Positions 8,220 to 15,596 of a DNA stretch of 64,000 bases are shown here, one piece after another. The notes below the pieces were generated by a model, which searched no databases, was not told the origin of the DNA, and saw only the letters and a program-made list of their open reading frames with translations. The DNA is from CAVVSD01 sp963757125 (GTDB taxonomy: Bacteria; Actinomycetota; Thermoleophilia; Solirubrobacterales; Solirubrobacteraceae). The translations under genes and the position numbers were made by a program. The stretch covers positions 62,001 through 126,000 of the forward strand of contig CAVWQP010000004.1 in NCBI GenBank assembly GCA_963757125.1, read 5' to 3'. Numbering within the stretch: the first letter of the stretch is position 1; every line of letters begins with the position of its first letter.

Positions 8220-9170
8220 ATGACCCCGCCCGCTGCCCCTGCCGGTACCCGCTACCGACTGGTGACCCGCTCCGACTTCGACGGCCTCGTGTGCGCTGCG
8301 CTCCTCAAGGAGCACGGCATCCTCGACGACATCCTCTTCGTCCATCCCAAGGACGTGCAGGACGGCAAGGTCGAGCTGACCTCCCACGACATCACGACGA
8401 ACCTCCCGTGGCGTCCCGAGGTGCACCTGTCCTTCGATCACCACAGCTCGGAGCTGCAGCGCGTCGCCGACGACGCCCCGAACCGGGTCATGTCCGCGGG
8501 CGCCGCCTCGGCGGCACGGGTCGTCTACGACCACTTCGGCGGGGTCGACCAGTTCCCCCAGGTCGGCGCGGACCTCATGGAGGCGGTCGACAAGGCCGAC
8601 AGCGCCGACTTCGAGCTCGACGAGATCCTCGATCCGCAGGGCTGGATCCTGCTCTCGTTCCTCATGGATCCGCGCACCGGGCTGGGGCGCTTCCGCGACT
8701 TCCGGATCTCGAACTACCAGCTCATGATGTGGCTGGTCGACGCGTGCACCACGATGACCGTCGACGAGATCCTCGCGACGCCGGACGTCGCCGAGCGCGT
8801 CGAGCTGTACCGCGCGCACCACGAGGAGGCGGTCGCCCAGATCCGCCGCTGCTCGCGCGTCCACGGCAACGTCGTCGTGCTCGACCTCCGCAACGAGGAG
8901 GTCATCCACCCGACGAACCGCTTCATGCTCTACGCGCTGTTCCCCCAGTGCAACATCTCGATCCACGTGCTCTGGGGCCTGCGCCAGCAGAACACCGTCT
9001 TCGCGACGGGCCGCTCGATCCTGGACCGCGGCTCGAAGACGAACGTCGGCGAGCTCATGCTCCGCTACGGCGGCGGCGGCCACGACGCCGCCGGCACGTG
9101 CCAGGTGGCCAACGAGGACGCCGAGCGCGTCCTGGGCGAGCTGGTCGCGGCGATCAACGCCGACGGGTAG
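8220..9170 (+). CDS. DHH-family phosphoesterase, exopolyphosphatase-related
   Basis: A 316-residue protein with the DHH superfamily layout: metal-binding SDFDG near residue 18, a D-H-H motif in LSFDHHSSE near residue 75, a further Asp in EAVDKADSAD, and the DHHA1 nucleotide-binding GGGGHDAAGTCQV near the C-terminus. The family hydrolyses phosphodiester or polyphosphate bonds with two metal ions (RecJ, GdpP-C, NrnA, PPX groups). The exact substrate is unknown; oligonucleotides, cyclic dinucleotides or polyphosphate are possible. AGGACGACAGG lies before the ATG. Forms a small + strand unit with the following S4 protein, 27 bases away. Confidence 0.85.
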   Translation: MTPPAAPAGTRYRLVTRSDFDGLVCAALLKEHGILDDILFVHPKDVQDGKVELTSHDITTNLPWRPEVHLSFDHHSSELQRVADDAPNRVMSAGAASAARVVYDHFGGVDQFPQVGADLMEAVDKADSADFELDEILDPQGWILLSFLMDPRTGLGRFRDFRISNYQLMMWLVDACTTMTVDEILATPDVAERVELYRAHHEEAVAQIRRCSRVHGNVVVLDLRNEEVIHPTNRFMLYALFPQCNISIHVLWGLRQQNTVFATGRSILDRGSKTNVGELMLRYGGGGHDAAGTCQVANEDAERVLGELVAAINADG

Positions 9171-9197
9171 GGGCGGCGGGGGCGCAACAATGCCCCC

Positions 9198-9584
9198 ATG
9201 GACTCCCAGCGCCTCGACACCTGGCTGTGGGTCGCGCGGCTGAGCAAGACGCGCTCGCTGGCCAACGAGGCGGTCACCGGCGGGCGGGTGCAGGTCGACG
9301 GGCAGCGGGCGAAGCCGAGCCGGGCGGTGAAGGCGGGTGACCGCATCGAGATCACGACCGGCCCCGTGCGGCGGACCGTGATCGTGCGCGGCGTCCAGCC
9401 GCGGCGAGGTCCAGCGGCCGAGGCGCAGGCGCTGTACGAGGAGACGCCGGAGAGCCTCGCGGCGCGCGAGGCCGTCGCCGCCGAGATGCGCCTCGGCGCA
9501 CCGCGCGCGGAGCACGGAGGCGGGCGCCCGACGAAGCGCGACCGCCGCCGCCTCGACCGCGAGCGCGGTCGCGACCGGCCCTAG
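9198..9584 (+). CDS. hslR: S4-domain RNA-binding protein, Hsp15 type
   Basis: A 128-residue basic protein. The N-terminal S4 fold begins RLDTWLWVARLSKTRS at residue 5 and includes a VTGGRVQVDGQRAKPS segment, both hallmarks of the Hsp15/HslR group. Hsp15 binds free 50S subunits carrying a nascent chain and helps recycle stalled ribosomes. The C-terminal 40 residues are Arg/Glu-rich and likely flexible, with a GGGRPTKRDRRR stretch as seen in many Hsp15 relatives. The stop shares a CTAG with the convergent monooxygenase gene. The symbol is by family, not proven orthology. Confidence 0.85.
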   Translation: MDSQRLDTWLWVARLSKTRSLANEAVTGGRVQVDGQRAKPSRAVKAGDRIEITTGPVRRTVIVRGVQPRRGPAAEAQALYEETPESLAAREAVAAEMRLGAPRAEHGGGRPTKRDRRRLDRERGRDRP

Positions 9585-11344
9585 GCCGGCACCACCACGC
9601 GCCCCAGCACCCGCGCGAGCACGCCGGGAAGCTCCGCGAGCGCATCGTCGGTCGCCGCGACGGCGCGCCACGCGACGTGCTGGTCGGGCCGCACGAGCAC
9701 GCATCCGCTCGGCTCGACGTCGCGCACGTCCCCCCACGTCCCGTAGGCGTCCACGAGCCCGTCGGCGGTGCCGATCGCGAACACCGCGACCTCCACCCCG
9801 GCCGCCTCTGCCGCGCGCGCCGCCGCCCCGGCCCACGCCTCGCCGCCGATCCCCGTCAGCAGCGCGAACCGCTCGTGGCCGGCCAGGTCGAGCGTCGACA
9901 GGCGCCGCGTGCCGTCGTCGACCCACGCGTGCGGCAGGCGCGCGCCGGGCGTCGTCGTCGGCCGGTAGAAGAGCTCCGGATCGCGTGGGTTCGGCGGCTC
10001 GGGCCTCCCGTCGGGCACGACCGCCCCCTCGCGGTAGATGTAGCCCAGCTCCACGCCGTGGGCGTTGTACTGGTAGTTCGTCAGCTCGATCGCGGCGCGG
10101 AACTCCGCCCGGACGGTGTCGCCCTCCTCGCCCGGCTGCCACAGGCGCTCCAGCGACGCCCAGCCGGCCGCCTCGTCCTGGTCGGGCTCGAAGCCCAGCG
10201 CGGCGGGGATGGCCGCCATCTCGACGACGCTCTTCATCGCACGGTCGACCGTCACGCGCCCGACGGGCCGGCGCTCGGCGTCGTACGTGTCCAGCAGCGA
10301 CGGATCGGCCCGGCCGTCGAGCACGTACGCGAGCTTCCAGGCGAGGTTGAAGCCGTCGGCCATCGACGTGTTCAGCCCGAGGCCGTTCGCCGGCGGGTGG
10401 CGGTGGACCGCGTCGCCCATGCAGAGGATGCGGCCGTCCGTGTAGCGCTCGGCGAGGACGTGGTTGATGGTCCAGAACGAGAGCGACTTGATGTCGACGT
10501 CGACGGACGGGTCGCCGATGACCTTGTGGACCCGGGCGCGCAGCGCCTCGGTGTCCTTCGGGTCGACCGTCTCGCGCGACGGGTCGAACATGAAGAGCAT
10601 CACCCACTCGGTCCACGGCCGGACGCAGATGAACGTCCCCGCACCGACCCAGTAGTCCTTGCCCGGCGACGCGTTCCAGTACAGGACGCCCGGACGGTGG
10701 GCGCAGAACCGCGTGAGGTCCGCCCCGAACCACACGTTCGCGGCCTGCGCGAGCCCGTGCTCGCCGTCGAGCGGCAGCCCGGTCAGCTCGACGACGCGGC
10801 TGCGGCCGCCGTCGGCGCCCACGACGTACTGCGCGCGCACCGTGACGTCGCGCTCGACGTCCCGGTTGCGGACGACCGCCGTGACGCCGTCCGCGTCCTG
10901 CTCCAGCGACACGAGCTCGTGGCGGAAGCGGACGTCGCCGACGCCGGCCTCGTCGATCGCCTCGTGCAGCACCGGGCCGAGGACGTGCTGCGGGCAGTTG
11001 CACATCGGCGACGGGCTCGCGGCGCGGTAGTCGGCTGCGCGCGCCGGGCTCGTCCCCCACGTCTCGAGCCGGGCCAGCTCGCGCCCCGCGAGGCTCGTCG
11101 CCCACACGTTGTTGGACATGAGCTCGGCCGGCGTGGCGACGTCCAGCAGCCGGTCCTCGATGCCGAGGTCGCGGCAGATCTCCACCGTCCGCTGGTTGAC
11201 GATGTGCGCGCGCGGGCTGTGCGCGGTGCCCGGATGCTTCTCGACGAGCAGGTGCGGCACGCCGTGGCGCGACAGGGACAGGGAGGTCGCGAGGCCGGCA
11301 GGGCCGGCGCCGACGACGAGGACCGGCGTGGTGACGTCGGGCAT
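9581..11344 (-). CDS. FAD-dependent aromatic monooxygenase, phenol hydroxylase/TfdB type
   Basis: A 587-residue class A flavoprotein hydroxylase. It has the Rossmann motif GAGPAG at residues 12-17, the mid-region VGADGGRSRV, and the second FAD motif GDAVHRHPPANGLGLN followed by a typical DGFNLAWKLA helix. A NCPQHVLGP block near residue 118 resembles 2,4-dichlorophenol 6-monooxygenase (TfdB). The C-terminal thioredoxin-like part is present and ends in VLVRPDQHVAWRA. It should hydroxylate a phenolic ring using NAD(P)H and oxygen. It is divergent from a GntR regulator and next to ACAD-fold hydroxylases and a VOC dioxygenase, consistent with an aromatic degradation cluster. Its start codon is six bases from a -10 element, suggesting a leaderless mRNA. 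Confidence 0.88.
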   Translation of the reverse strand: MPDVTTPVLVVGAGPAGLATSLSLSRHGVPHLLVEKHPGTAHSPRAHIVNQRTVEICRDLGIEDRLLDVATPAELMSNNVWATSLAGRELARLETWGTSPARAADYRAASPSPMCNCPQHVLGPVLHEAIDEAGVGDVRFRHELVSLEQDADGVTAVVRNRDVERDVTVRAQYVVGADGGRSRVVELTGLPLDGEHGLAQAANVWFGADLTRFCAHRPGVLYWNASPGKDYWVGAGTFICVRPWTEWVMLFMFDPSRETVDPKDTEALRARVHKVIGDPSVDVDIKSLSFWTINHVLAERYTDGRILCMGDAVHRHPPANGLGLNTSMADGFNLAWKLAYVLDGRADPSLLDTYDAERRPVGRVTVDRAMKSVVEMAAIPAALGFEPDQDEAAGWASLERLWQPGEEGDTVRAEFRAAIELTNYQYNAHGVELGYIYREGAVVPDGRPEPPNPRDPELFYRPTTTPGARLPHAWVDDGTRRLSTLDLAGHERFALLTGIGGEAWAGAAARAAEAAGVEVAVFAIGTADGLVDAYGTWGDVRDVEPSGCVLVRPDQHVAWRAVAATDDALAELPGVLARVLGRVVVPA

Positions 11345-11350
11345 GGCGCG

Positions 11351-11378
11351 ACGGTACCAATCAGGCTCAAACTGTCAA
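11351..11378 (-). promoter_or_regulatory. Promoter of the FAD monooxygenase gene, leaderless type
   Basis: Read on the minus strand: TTGACA (11378-11373), a 16-base spacer, TACCGT (11356-11351), then six bases to the ATG. No ribosome site fits in the gap, so transcription probably starts at the ATG. The -35 box overlaps a TGTCAACA operator candidate. Confidence 0.6.
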
Positions 11379-11446
11379 CACTTCAGTGCCAGAAGCGCTG
11401 GATTCGGCCCAGCCAGTTGCGCACTCACCCTCGAAGTGTCTACAGT
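11371..11446. promoter_or_regulatory. Paired GntR operator candidates, TGTCnACA
   Basis: ACTGTCAACAC (11371-11381) and GTGTCTACAGT (11436-11446) are near-perfect inverted copies of each other, and each has a TGTCnACA core. One lies on the -35 of the monooxygenase promoter, the other on the TACAGT -10 of the GntR gene itself (11441-11446, six bases before its GTG). This fits repression of both genes by the adjacent FCD-type GntR protein. Confidence 0.6.
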
Positions 11447-11452
11447 CGAGGC

Positions 11453-12187
11453 GTGGCCAACGGGTCGAGGGACAACACGGCGGCGATCCATCGCCAGCTG
11501 CGGGAGGCCATCCTGCACGGCGAGCTGGAGGCCGGCGCCGAGCTCTCGCAGGTCAAGCTGGCCGACGACTTCGGCGTGAGCCGCGGCCCCGTGCGCGAGG
11601 CGCTGCGGCTGCTCGAGCGCGAGGGTCTCGTCGAGGCGGAGCTCAATCGCCGGGTGCGCGTCGCGCCGTTCTCCCCGAGCGACCTCGAGGAGCTCTACGC
11701 GCTGCGGATCGTCAACGAGGCGCTCGGCGTCCGCACGAGCGTCCCGCACCTGACGCAGCAGGACCTCGCGGACCTGCACGCCGACATCGACGAGATGGAG
11801 GCGCTCGCGGGGACCGACGTCGGGGTCTGGGAGTCGGTCCACCGCCACTTCCACCACGGGCTCATCGCCTACTCCGGCCCGCGCATCGTCCGGCTCGCCG
11901 AGCAGCTCTCCGACCACGCCGAGCGCTACCGCCTCGTCTACGTCACGCAGGACCCGCGCGCCTGGTCCGTCGGCGCCGCCGAGCACCGCGAGATCGTCGC
12001 CGCGTGCGTCGACGGCGACGCGGCCGCCGCCGCCGATGCCCTCGCGCGCCACCTCGCCCGTACTGCAGGCAGCGTGCTCATGCACGTCGCACCCGATCAC
12101 GACCCGAGCCTCGTCCGCGACGCCGTCCGCGCCGCGTCGAGCATCGAACCGGCGGCGCGACCACGCGTCGCATCGCTGCGCACCTGA
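11453..12187 (+). CDS. GntR-family regulator with FCD effector domain
   Basis: A 244-residue regulator with a GTG start six bases after TACAGT, so probably leaderless. Residues 8-75 are the GntR winged helix (HRQLREAILHGELEAGAELS, then VSRGPVREALRLLEREGLV). Residues 85-220 are an all-helical FCD ligand domain with the metal/ligand histidines spread as in FadR-like proteins (VHRHFHHGL, EHREIV, HLARTAG). It sits between the divergent FAD monooxygenase and the downstream hydroxylase pair and likely controls both in response to an acidic aromatic or related metabolite. The effector is unknown. Confidence 0.9.
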   Translation: MANGSRDNTAAIHRQLREAILHGELEAGAELSQVKLADDFGVSRGPVREALRLLEREGLVEAELNRRVRVAPFSPSDLEELYALRIVNEALGVRTSVPHLTQQDLADLHADIDEMEALAGTDVGVWESVHRHFHHGLIAYSGPRIVRLAEQLSDHAERYRLVYVTQDPRAWSVGAAEHREIVAACVDGDAAAAADALARHLARTAGSVLMHVAPDHDPSLVRDAVRAASSIEPAARPRVASLRT

Positions 12188-12198
12188 GGAGAGAGAGC

Positions 12199-13395
12199 GT
12201 GTCCGTCACCGAAACCGGCGTCGACGCCGAGGAGCTCATCCGCCGAGCGACCGAGCTGCAGCCGCTGCTCGCCAAGAACGCGGCGCAGACGGAGGCCGAC
12301 CGCCGGGTCCCCGAGGAGAACATCGAGGCGATCCGCGACGCGGGCCTCTTCAAGCTCATGGTCCCCAAGCGCCTCGGTGGCTACGAGACGACGATCAAGA
12401 CGAAGATGGAGGTCTCCGCGGCGCTCGCCGAGGCGTGCGGGTCGACCGCGTGGGTCACCGGCCTGACGAACGTCTGCGGCTGGCTCGTCGGCACGATGCC
12501 CGACCAGGCCCAGCAGGACGTCTTCGGCGCCGACCCCGACGCCCGCGTCGCCGGCGTGCTCGCCCCGAGCCCCGACGTCGAGAAGGTCGACGGCGGCTAC
12601 ATCGTCTCCGGGCGGTGGGCGTGGTCGTCCGGCAGCCTGCACGCGACATGGGCGCTCGGCGGCGTCGTCCAGCTCGGCCCGGACGGCGTGCCGATCGACA
12701 TCGGCTCGGTGATCATGCCGATGAGCGAGCTGACGATCGAGGACACCTGGTTCGTCGCCGGCATGAAGGGCACGGGCAGCAACACCGTCGTCGCCGATCG
12801 CGTCTTCGTCCCCGACCACCGCTACGCGTCGGTGCCCGCCGGCATCGCCGGGCACTACGGCACCGAGCACACCGACGAGGCGCTCTATCGCTCGGCGCTC
12901 ATGCCGGTCCTCGCGCTCATCCTCGTCGGCCCGCTGCTCGGCCTCGGCCGCGGAGCGCTGAAGCTCGCGATCGAGAAGGCGCCAAAGCGCGCGGTCTCCT
13001 ACACGCGGCTGGCGACGCAGGCGGAGTCCACCGCCTTCCAGCTCAAGATCGCCGAGGCCGCGATGACCCTGGACGACGCGATCCTCCACGCCCACCGCGG
13101 CGCGGACGACATCGACACCTGGGCCGCCCGCGGGGAGAAGATGGACTACGCCACGCGCGCCCGCGTCAGGGCCGACACGGGCTGGACGTCATCCAAGGTG
13201 CGCGAGGCGATCACGCTGATCCTCGACGCCCACGGCGCGTCGGGCTTCGCCGACTCCAGTCCCATGCAGCGGATGTGGCGCGACGCGAACACCGGAGGGC
13301 GCCACGCCATCGTCAATCCGCTCGTCAACCAGGAGCTCTACGGCAAGGCGCTCCTCGGCATCGGGCCCGAGGGCCAGGTCACCGACCTCATCTAG
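12199..13395 (+). CDS. Acyl-CoA-dehydrogenase-fold flavin monooxygenase, copy 1
   Basis: A 398-residue protein with a GTG start at 12199, 11 bases after the GntR stop and preceded by GAGGAGAGA. The fold is ACAD-like with the C-terminal domain of the hydroxylase group (HsaA, HpaB-like, dibenzothiophene or pigment hydroxylases): GLFKLMVPKRLGGYE near residue 50, the middle WSSGSLHATWALGG and DTWFVAGMKGTGSN blocks, and a late ASGFADSSPMQRMWRD. The usual catalytic Glu of true acyl-CoA dehydrogenases is not evident. Such enzymes use reduced flavin made by a separate reductase. The next gene is a close tandem copy, about four fifths identical by eye. Confidence 0.85.
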   Translation: MSVTETGVDAEELIRRATELQPLLAKNAAQTEADRRVPEENIEAIRDAGLFKLMVPKRLGGYETTIKTKMEVSAALAEACGSTAWVTGLTNVCGWLVGTMPDQAQQDVFGADPDARVAGVLAPSPDVEKVDGGYIVSGRWAWSSGSLHATWALGGVVQLGPDGVPIDIGSVIMPMSELTIEDTWFVAGMKGTGSNTVVADRVFVPDHRYASVPAGIAGHYGTEHTDEALYRSALMPVLALILVGPLLGLGRGALKLAIEKAPKRAVSYTRLATQAESTAFQLKIAEAAMTLDDAILHAHRGADDIDTWAARGEKMDYATRARVRADTGWTSSKVREAITLILDAHGASGFADSSPMQRMWRDANTGGRHAIVNPLVNQELYGKALLGIGPEGQVTDLI

Positions 13396-13408
13396 GAGGG
13401 GAGCACAC

Positions 13409-14602
13409 GTGTCAGTCATCGAGACGACCGTCGACGCGGAGGAGCTGATCCGCAGGGCGACGGAGCTGCAGCCGCTGCTCGCGCGCAACGCCGCGCAGGC
13501 GGAGACCGATCGCCGCATTCCCGAGGAGAACATCGAGGCGCTGCGCGAGGCGGGGCTGTTCAAGCTCATGATCCCCAAGCGCCTCGGCGGCTACGAGACG
13601 ACGATCAAGACGCAGCTCGAGGTCACCGCCGCGCTGGGCGAGGCCTGCGGGTCGACCGCCTGGGTCACCGCGCTGACGAACGTCTGCGCGTGGTTCACGG
13701 GCCTCTTCCTCGACCAGGCGCAGCAGGATGTCTTCGGCGCCGACCCGGACGCCCGCGTCGCGGGCGTCTTCGCGCCGAGCACCGGCGTCGAGAAGGTCGA
13801 CGGCGGCTACCGGGTCACCGGCAGGTGGGCGTGGTCCTCGGGCTCGCTGCACGCGAGCTGGGCCTATGTCGGCGTCCTGCAGCTCGGCCCCGAGGGGCCG
13901 ATCGACATGGGCGTCGTCCTCATGCCGATGGGCGAGCTGTCCATCGAGGACACGTGGTTCGTCGCCGGCATGAAGGGCACCGGCAGCAACACCGTCGTGG
14001 CCGAGGACGTCTTCGTGCCCGAGCACCGCTACATGTCGATGATGGCGGGCTTCCAGGGCATCTACCCGACCGAGCACACCGACGAGGCGCTCTACCGGGC
14101 GGCGTTCATGCCGTTCGCGGCGCTCATCCTGTGCGGCCCGCTGCTCGGCCTCGGCCGCGCGGCGCTGAAGCTCGCGATCGAGAAGGCGCCCAGGCGCGCC
14201 GTGTCCTACACGCGGCTTGCGACGCAGGCGGAGTCCACCGCCTTCCAGCTCAAGATCGCCGAGGCGGCGATGACGCTCGACGACGCCGTGCTGCACGCGC
14301 ACCGCGCGGCCGACGACATCGACGGCTGGGCCGCGAAGGGCGAGCACATGGACTACCTGAGCCGCGCGCGGGCACGCGGCGACGTCGGCTGGATCTCCGC
14401 GAAGGTGCGCGAGGCGATCACGCTGATCCTCGACGCCCACGGCGCATCCGGCTTCGCCGACTCGAGCCCGATGCAGCGCATCTGGCGCGACGCCAACACC
14501 GCCGGGCGCCACGCGATCGCCAACCCGCTGGTCAGCCAGGAGGTCTACGGCAAGGCGCTCCTCGGCATCGGGCTCGAGGGCCAGGTCACGGATCTCGTGT
14601 AG
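13409..14602 (+). CDS. Acyl-CoA-dehydrogenase-fold flavin monooxygenase, copy 2
   Basis: A 397-residue tandem paralogue of the preceding gene, starting 13 bases after it with a GAGGGGAG ribosome site. All blocks are kept (GLFKLMIPKRLGGYE, WSSGSLHASW, DTWFVAGMKGTGSN, the ASGFADSSPMQR helix), while the stretch after GPLLGL and the loop after HRYMSMMAG differ, which may alter substrate choice. Both copies probably hydroxylate an aromatic or steroid-like substrate. No flavin reductase gene is visible in this window, so the partner must be elsewhere or a general one. Confidence 0.85.
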   Translation: MSVIETTVDAEELIRRATELQPLLARNAAQAETDRRIPEENIEALREAGLFKLMIPKRLGGYETTIKTQLEVTAALGEACGSTAWVTALTNVCAWFTGLFLDQAQQDVFGADPDARVAGVFAPSTGVEKVDGGYRVTGRWAWSSGSLHASWAYVGVLQLGPEGPIDMGVVLMPMGELSIEDTWFVAGMKGTGSNTVVAEDVFVPEHRYMSMMAGFQGIYPTEHTDEALYRAAFMPFAALILCGPLLGLGRAALKLAIEKAPRRAVSYTRLATQAESTAFQLKIAEAAMTLDDAVLHAHRAADDIDGWAAKGEHMDYLSRARARGDVGWISAKVREAITLILDAHGASGFADSSPMQRIWRDANTAGRHAIANPLVSQEVYGKALLGIGLEGQVTDLV

Positions 14603-14642
14603 GGATCCGTCCGCCCGCACCACACGACAACGGAGGAGAGAC

Positions 14643-15233
14643 ATGTCCGCGACGGAGGTCAGGCGGCCGCGCCTGCATCACGTCAACCTGAAGACGAACA
14701 AGCTCGACGAGCTGATCGAGTGGTACAGCGCGGTGCTGGGGATGGAGGTCGTCCACAAGTTCCCGGGCGGCGCCTGGCTGAGCAACGACGACGCCAACCA
14801 CCGGATCGCGCTGCTGGCATCGCCGGCCGTCGTCGACCATCCCGACCGCGTCGTCCACTCGGGCATGCACCACATGGCGTTCGAGTACGGGTCGATGGAG
14901 GACCTGCTCGAGTCGTGGGCCCGGCTGCGCGAGCTCGACATCCGGCCGCACATGGTGCTCGACCACGGGATGACGATGTCCTTCTACTTCGTGGATCCGG
15001 ACGGCAACAGCCTCGAGCTGCAGTACGACGAGTTCGGCGACTGGTCCAAGAGCAAGGAGTTCATGCGCAGCTCCACGGAGTTCGAGGCCGACCCGATCGG
15101 CAAGTTCGTCGACCCCGACGCCCTGCTGGACGCCTACCGCGGCGGCGACGACGCCGACGCGCTGCACCGCCGCGCCTACGCAGGCGAGTTCTCTCCGGCG
15201 CAGCAGCCGGACGTCCGCTTCCCGATGCCCTGA
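14643..15233 (+). CDS. VOC-family protein, extradiol dioxygenase-like
   Basis: A 196-residue protein with the paired beta-alpha-beta modules of the vicinal oxygen chelate fold. Likely metal ligands are a His in LHHVNL (near residue 13), a His in GMHHMAFEYG (near residue 78) and the Glu in DPDGNSLELQYDEF (near residue 124), the pattern of extradiol dioxygenases and related isomerases. The region after residue 135 is a family-specific tail. GGAGGAGAG lies before the ATG. It follows two hydroxylases, so ring cleavage of their catechol product is a reasonable role, though single-module VOC proteins are diverse. Confidence 0.82.
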   Translation: MSATEVRRPRLHHVNLKTNKLDELIEWYSAVLGMEVVHKFPGGAWLSNDDANHRIALLASPAVVDHPDRVVHSGMHHMAFEYGSMEDLLESWARLRELDIRPHMVLDHGMTMSFYFVDPDGNSLELQYDEFGDWSKSKEFMRSSTEFEADPIGKFVDPDALLDAYRGGDDADALHRRAYAGEFSPAQQPDVRFPMP

Positions 15234-15547
15234 TGTTCGTCTTCGTCAGCGAGTACCAGCGGCCGGTCGAAGAGGTCGACCAGCATCGCGAGGCGCACCT
15301 CGCGTTCCTCGCCGGGCTCAACGAGCAGGGCCGGATCCTCATCTCCGGCCGGCGCAACCCGCCCGTCGGCGGCGTCGTCGTGATCGACGCCGACGACCTC
15401 GAGCACGCGAAGGCGATCATGGCCGAGGACCCCTTCGCCACGTCCGGCGTCGCGCGCTACGAGCCGATCGAGTTCAACCCGTCGGCGGGCCCGGCCCGCA
15501 GCCCGGAGGCGGAGTCCTTCCTGGCCAGACGGGCAGGGAACCCCTGA
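15233..15547 (+). CDS. YciI-like protein
   Basis: A 104-residue protein whose ATG overlaps the previous stop by one base (TGATG), so it is translationally coupled. It has the YciI/ferredoxin-like pattern: an initial beta strand, a HREAHLAFLAGL helix with the conserved His, RILISGRRNPPVGGVVVIDA, then an AKAIMAEDPFATSGVARYEP helix-strand with the conserved Asp-Pro-Phe. Relatives act as dehalogenases, muconolactone-isomerase-like enzymes or have no known role. Its position at the end of the hydroxylase/VOC operon suggests it handles a ring-cleavage product. Confidence 0.85.
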   Translation: MFVFVSEYQRPVEEVDQHREAHLAFLAGLNEQGRILISGRRNPPVGGVVVIDADDLEHAKAIMAEDPFATSGVARYEPIEFNPSAGPARSPEAESFLARRAGNP

Positions 15548-15596
15548 CCACAGGGCCGGGGCGCAACGCGGTCGTACCTGGGAGAGTTCCGGGCTC

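Noticed and set aside
7696..8223. A 175-codon + strand frame that ends four bases into the DHH gene (ATGA overlap), suggesting a coupled gene
   Set aside because: Only parts of it match the DUF559/AbiEi pattern, and other parts of the same protein lie in other frames before and inside it, so it is better read as part of a decayed gene; the ATGA overlap is likely chance.
7983..11360. An 1125-codon minus-strand frame across the DHH, S4 and FAD monooxygenase genes
   Set aside because: Low-complexity translation; the true monooxygenase lies in another frame of the same strand with all its FAD motifs.
12199..14602. Fatty-acid acyl-CoA dehydrogenases
   Set aside because: Sequence blocks match the hydroxylase branch of the fold and the catalytic glutamate region of true dehydrogenases is not seen; neighbours are aromatic-type enzymes.
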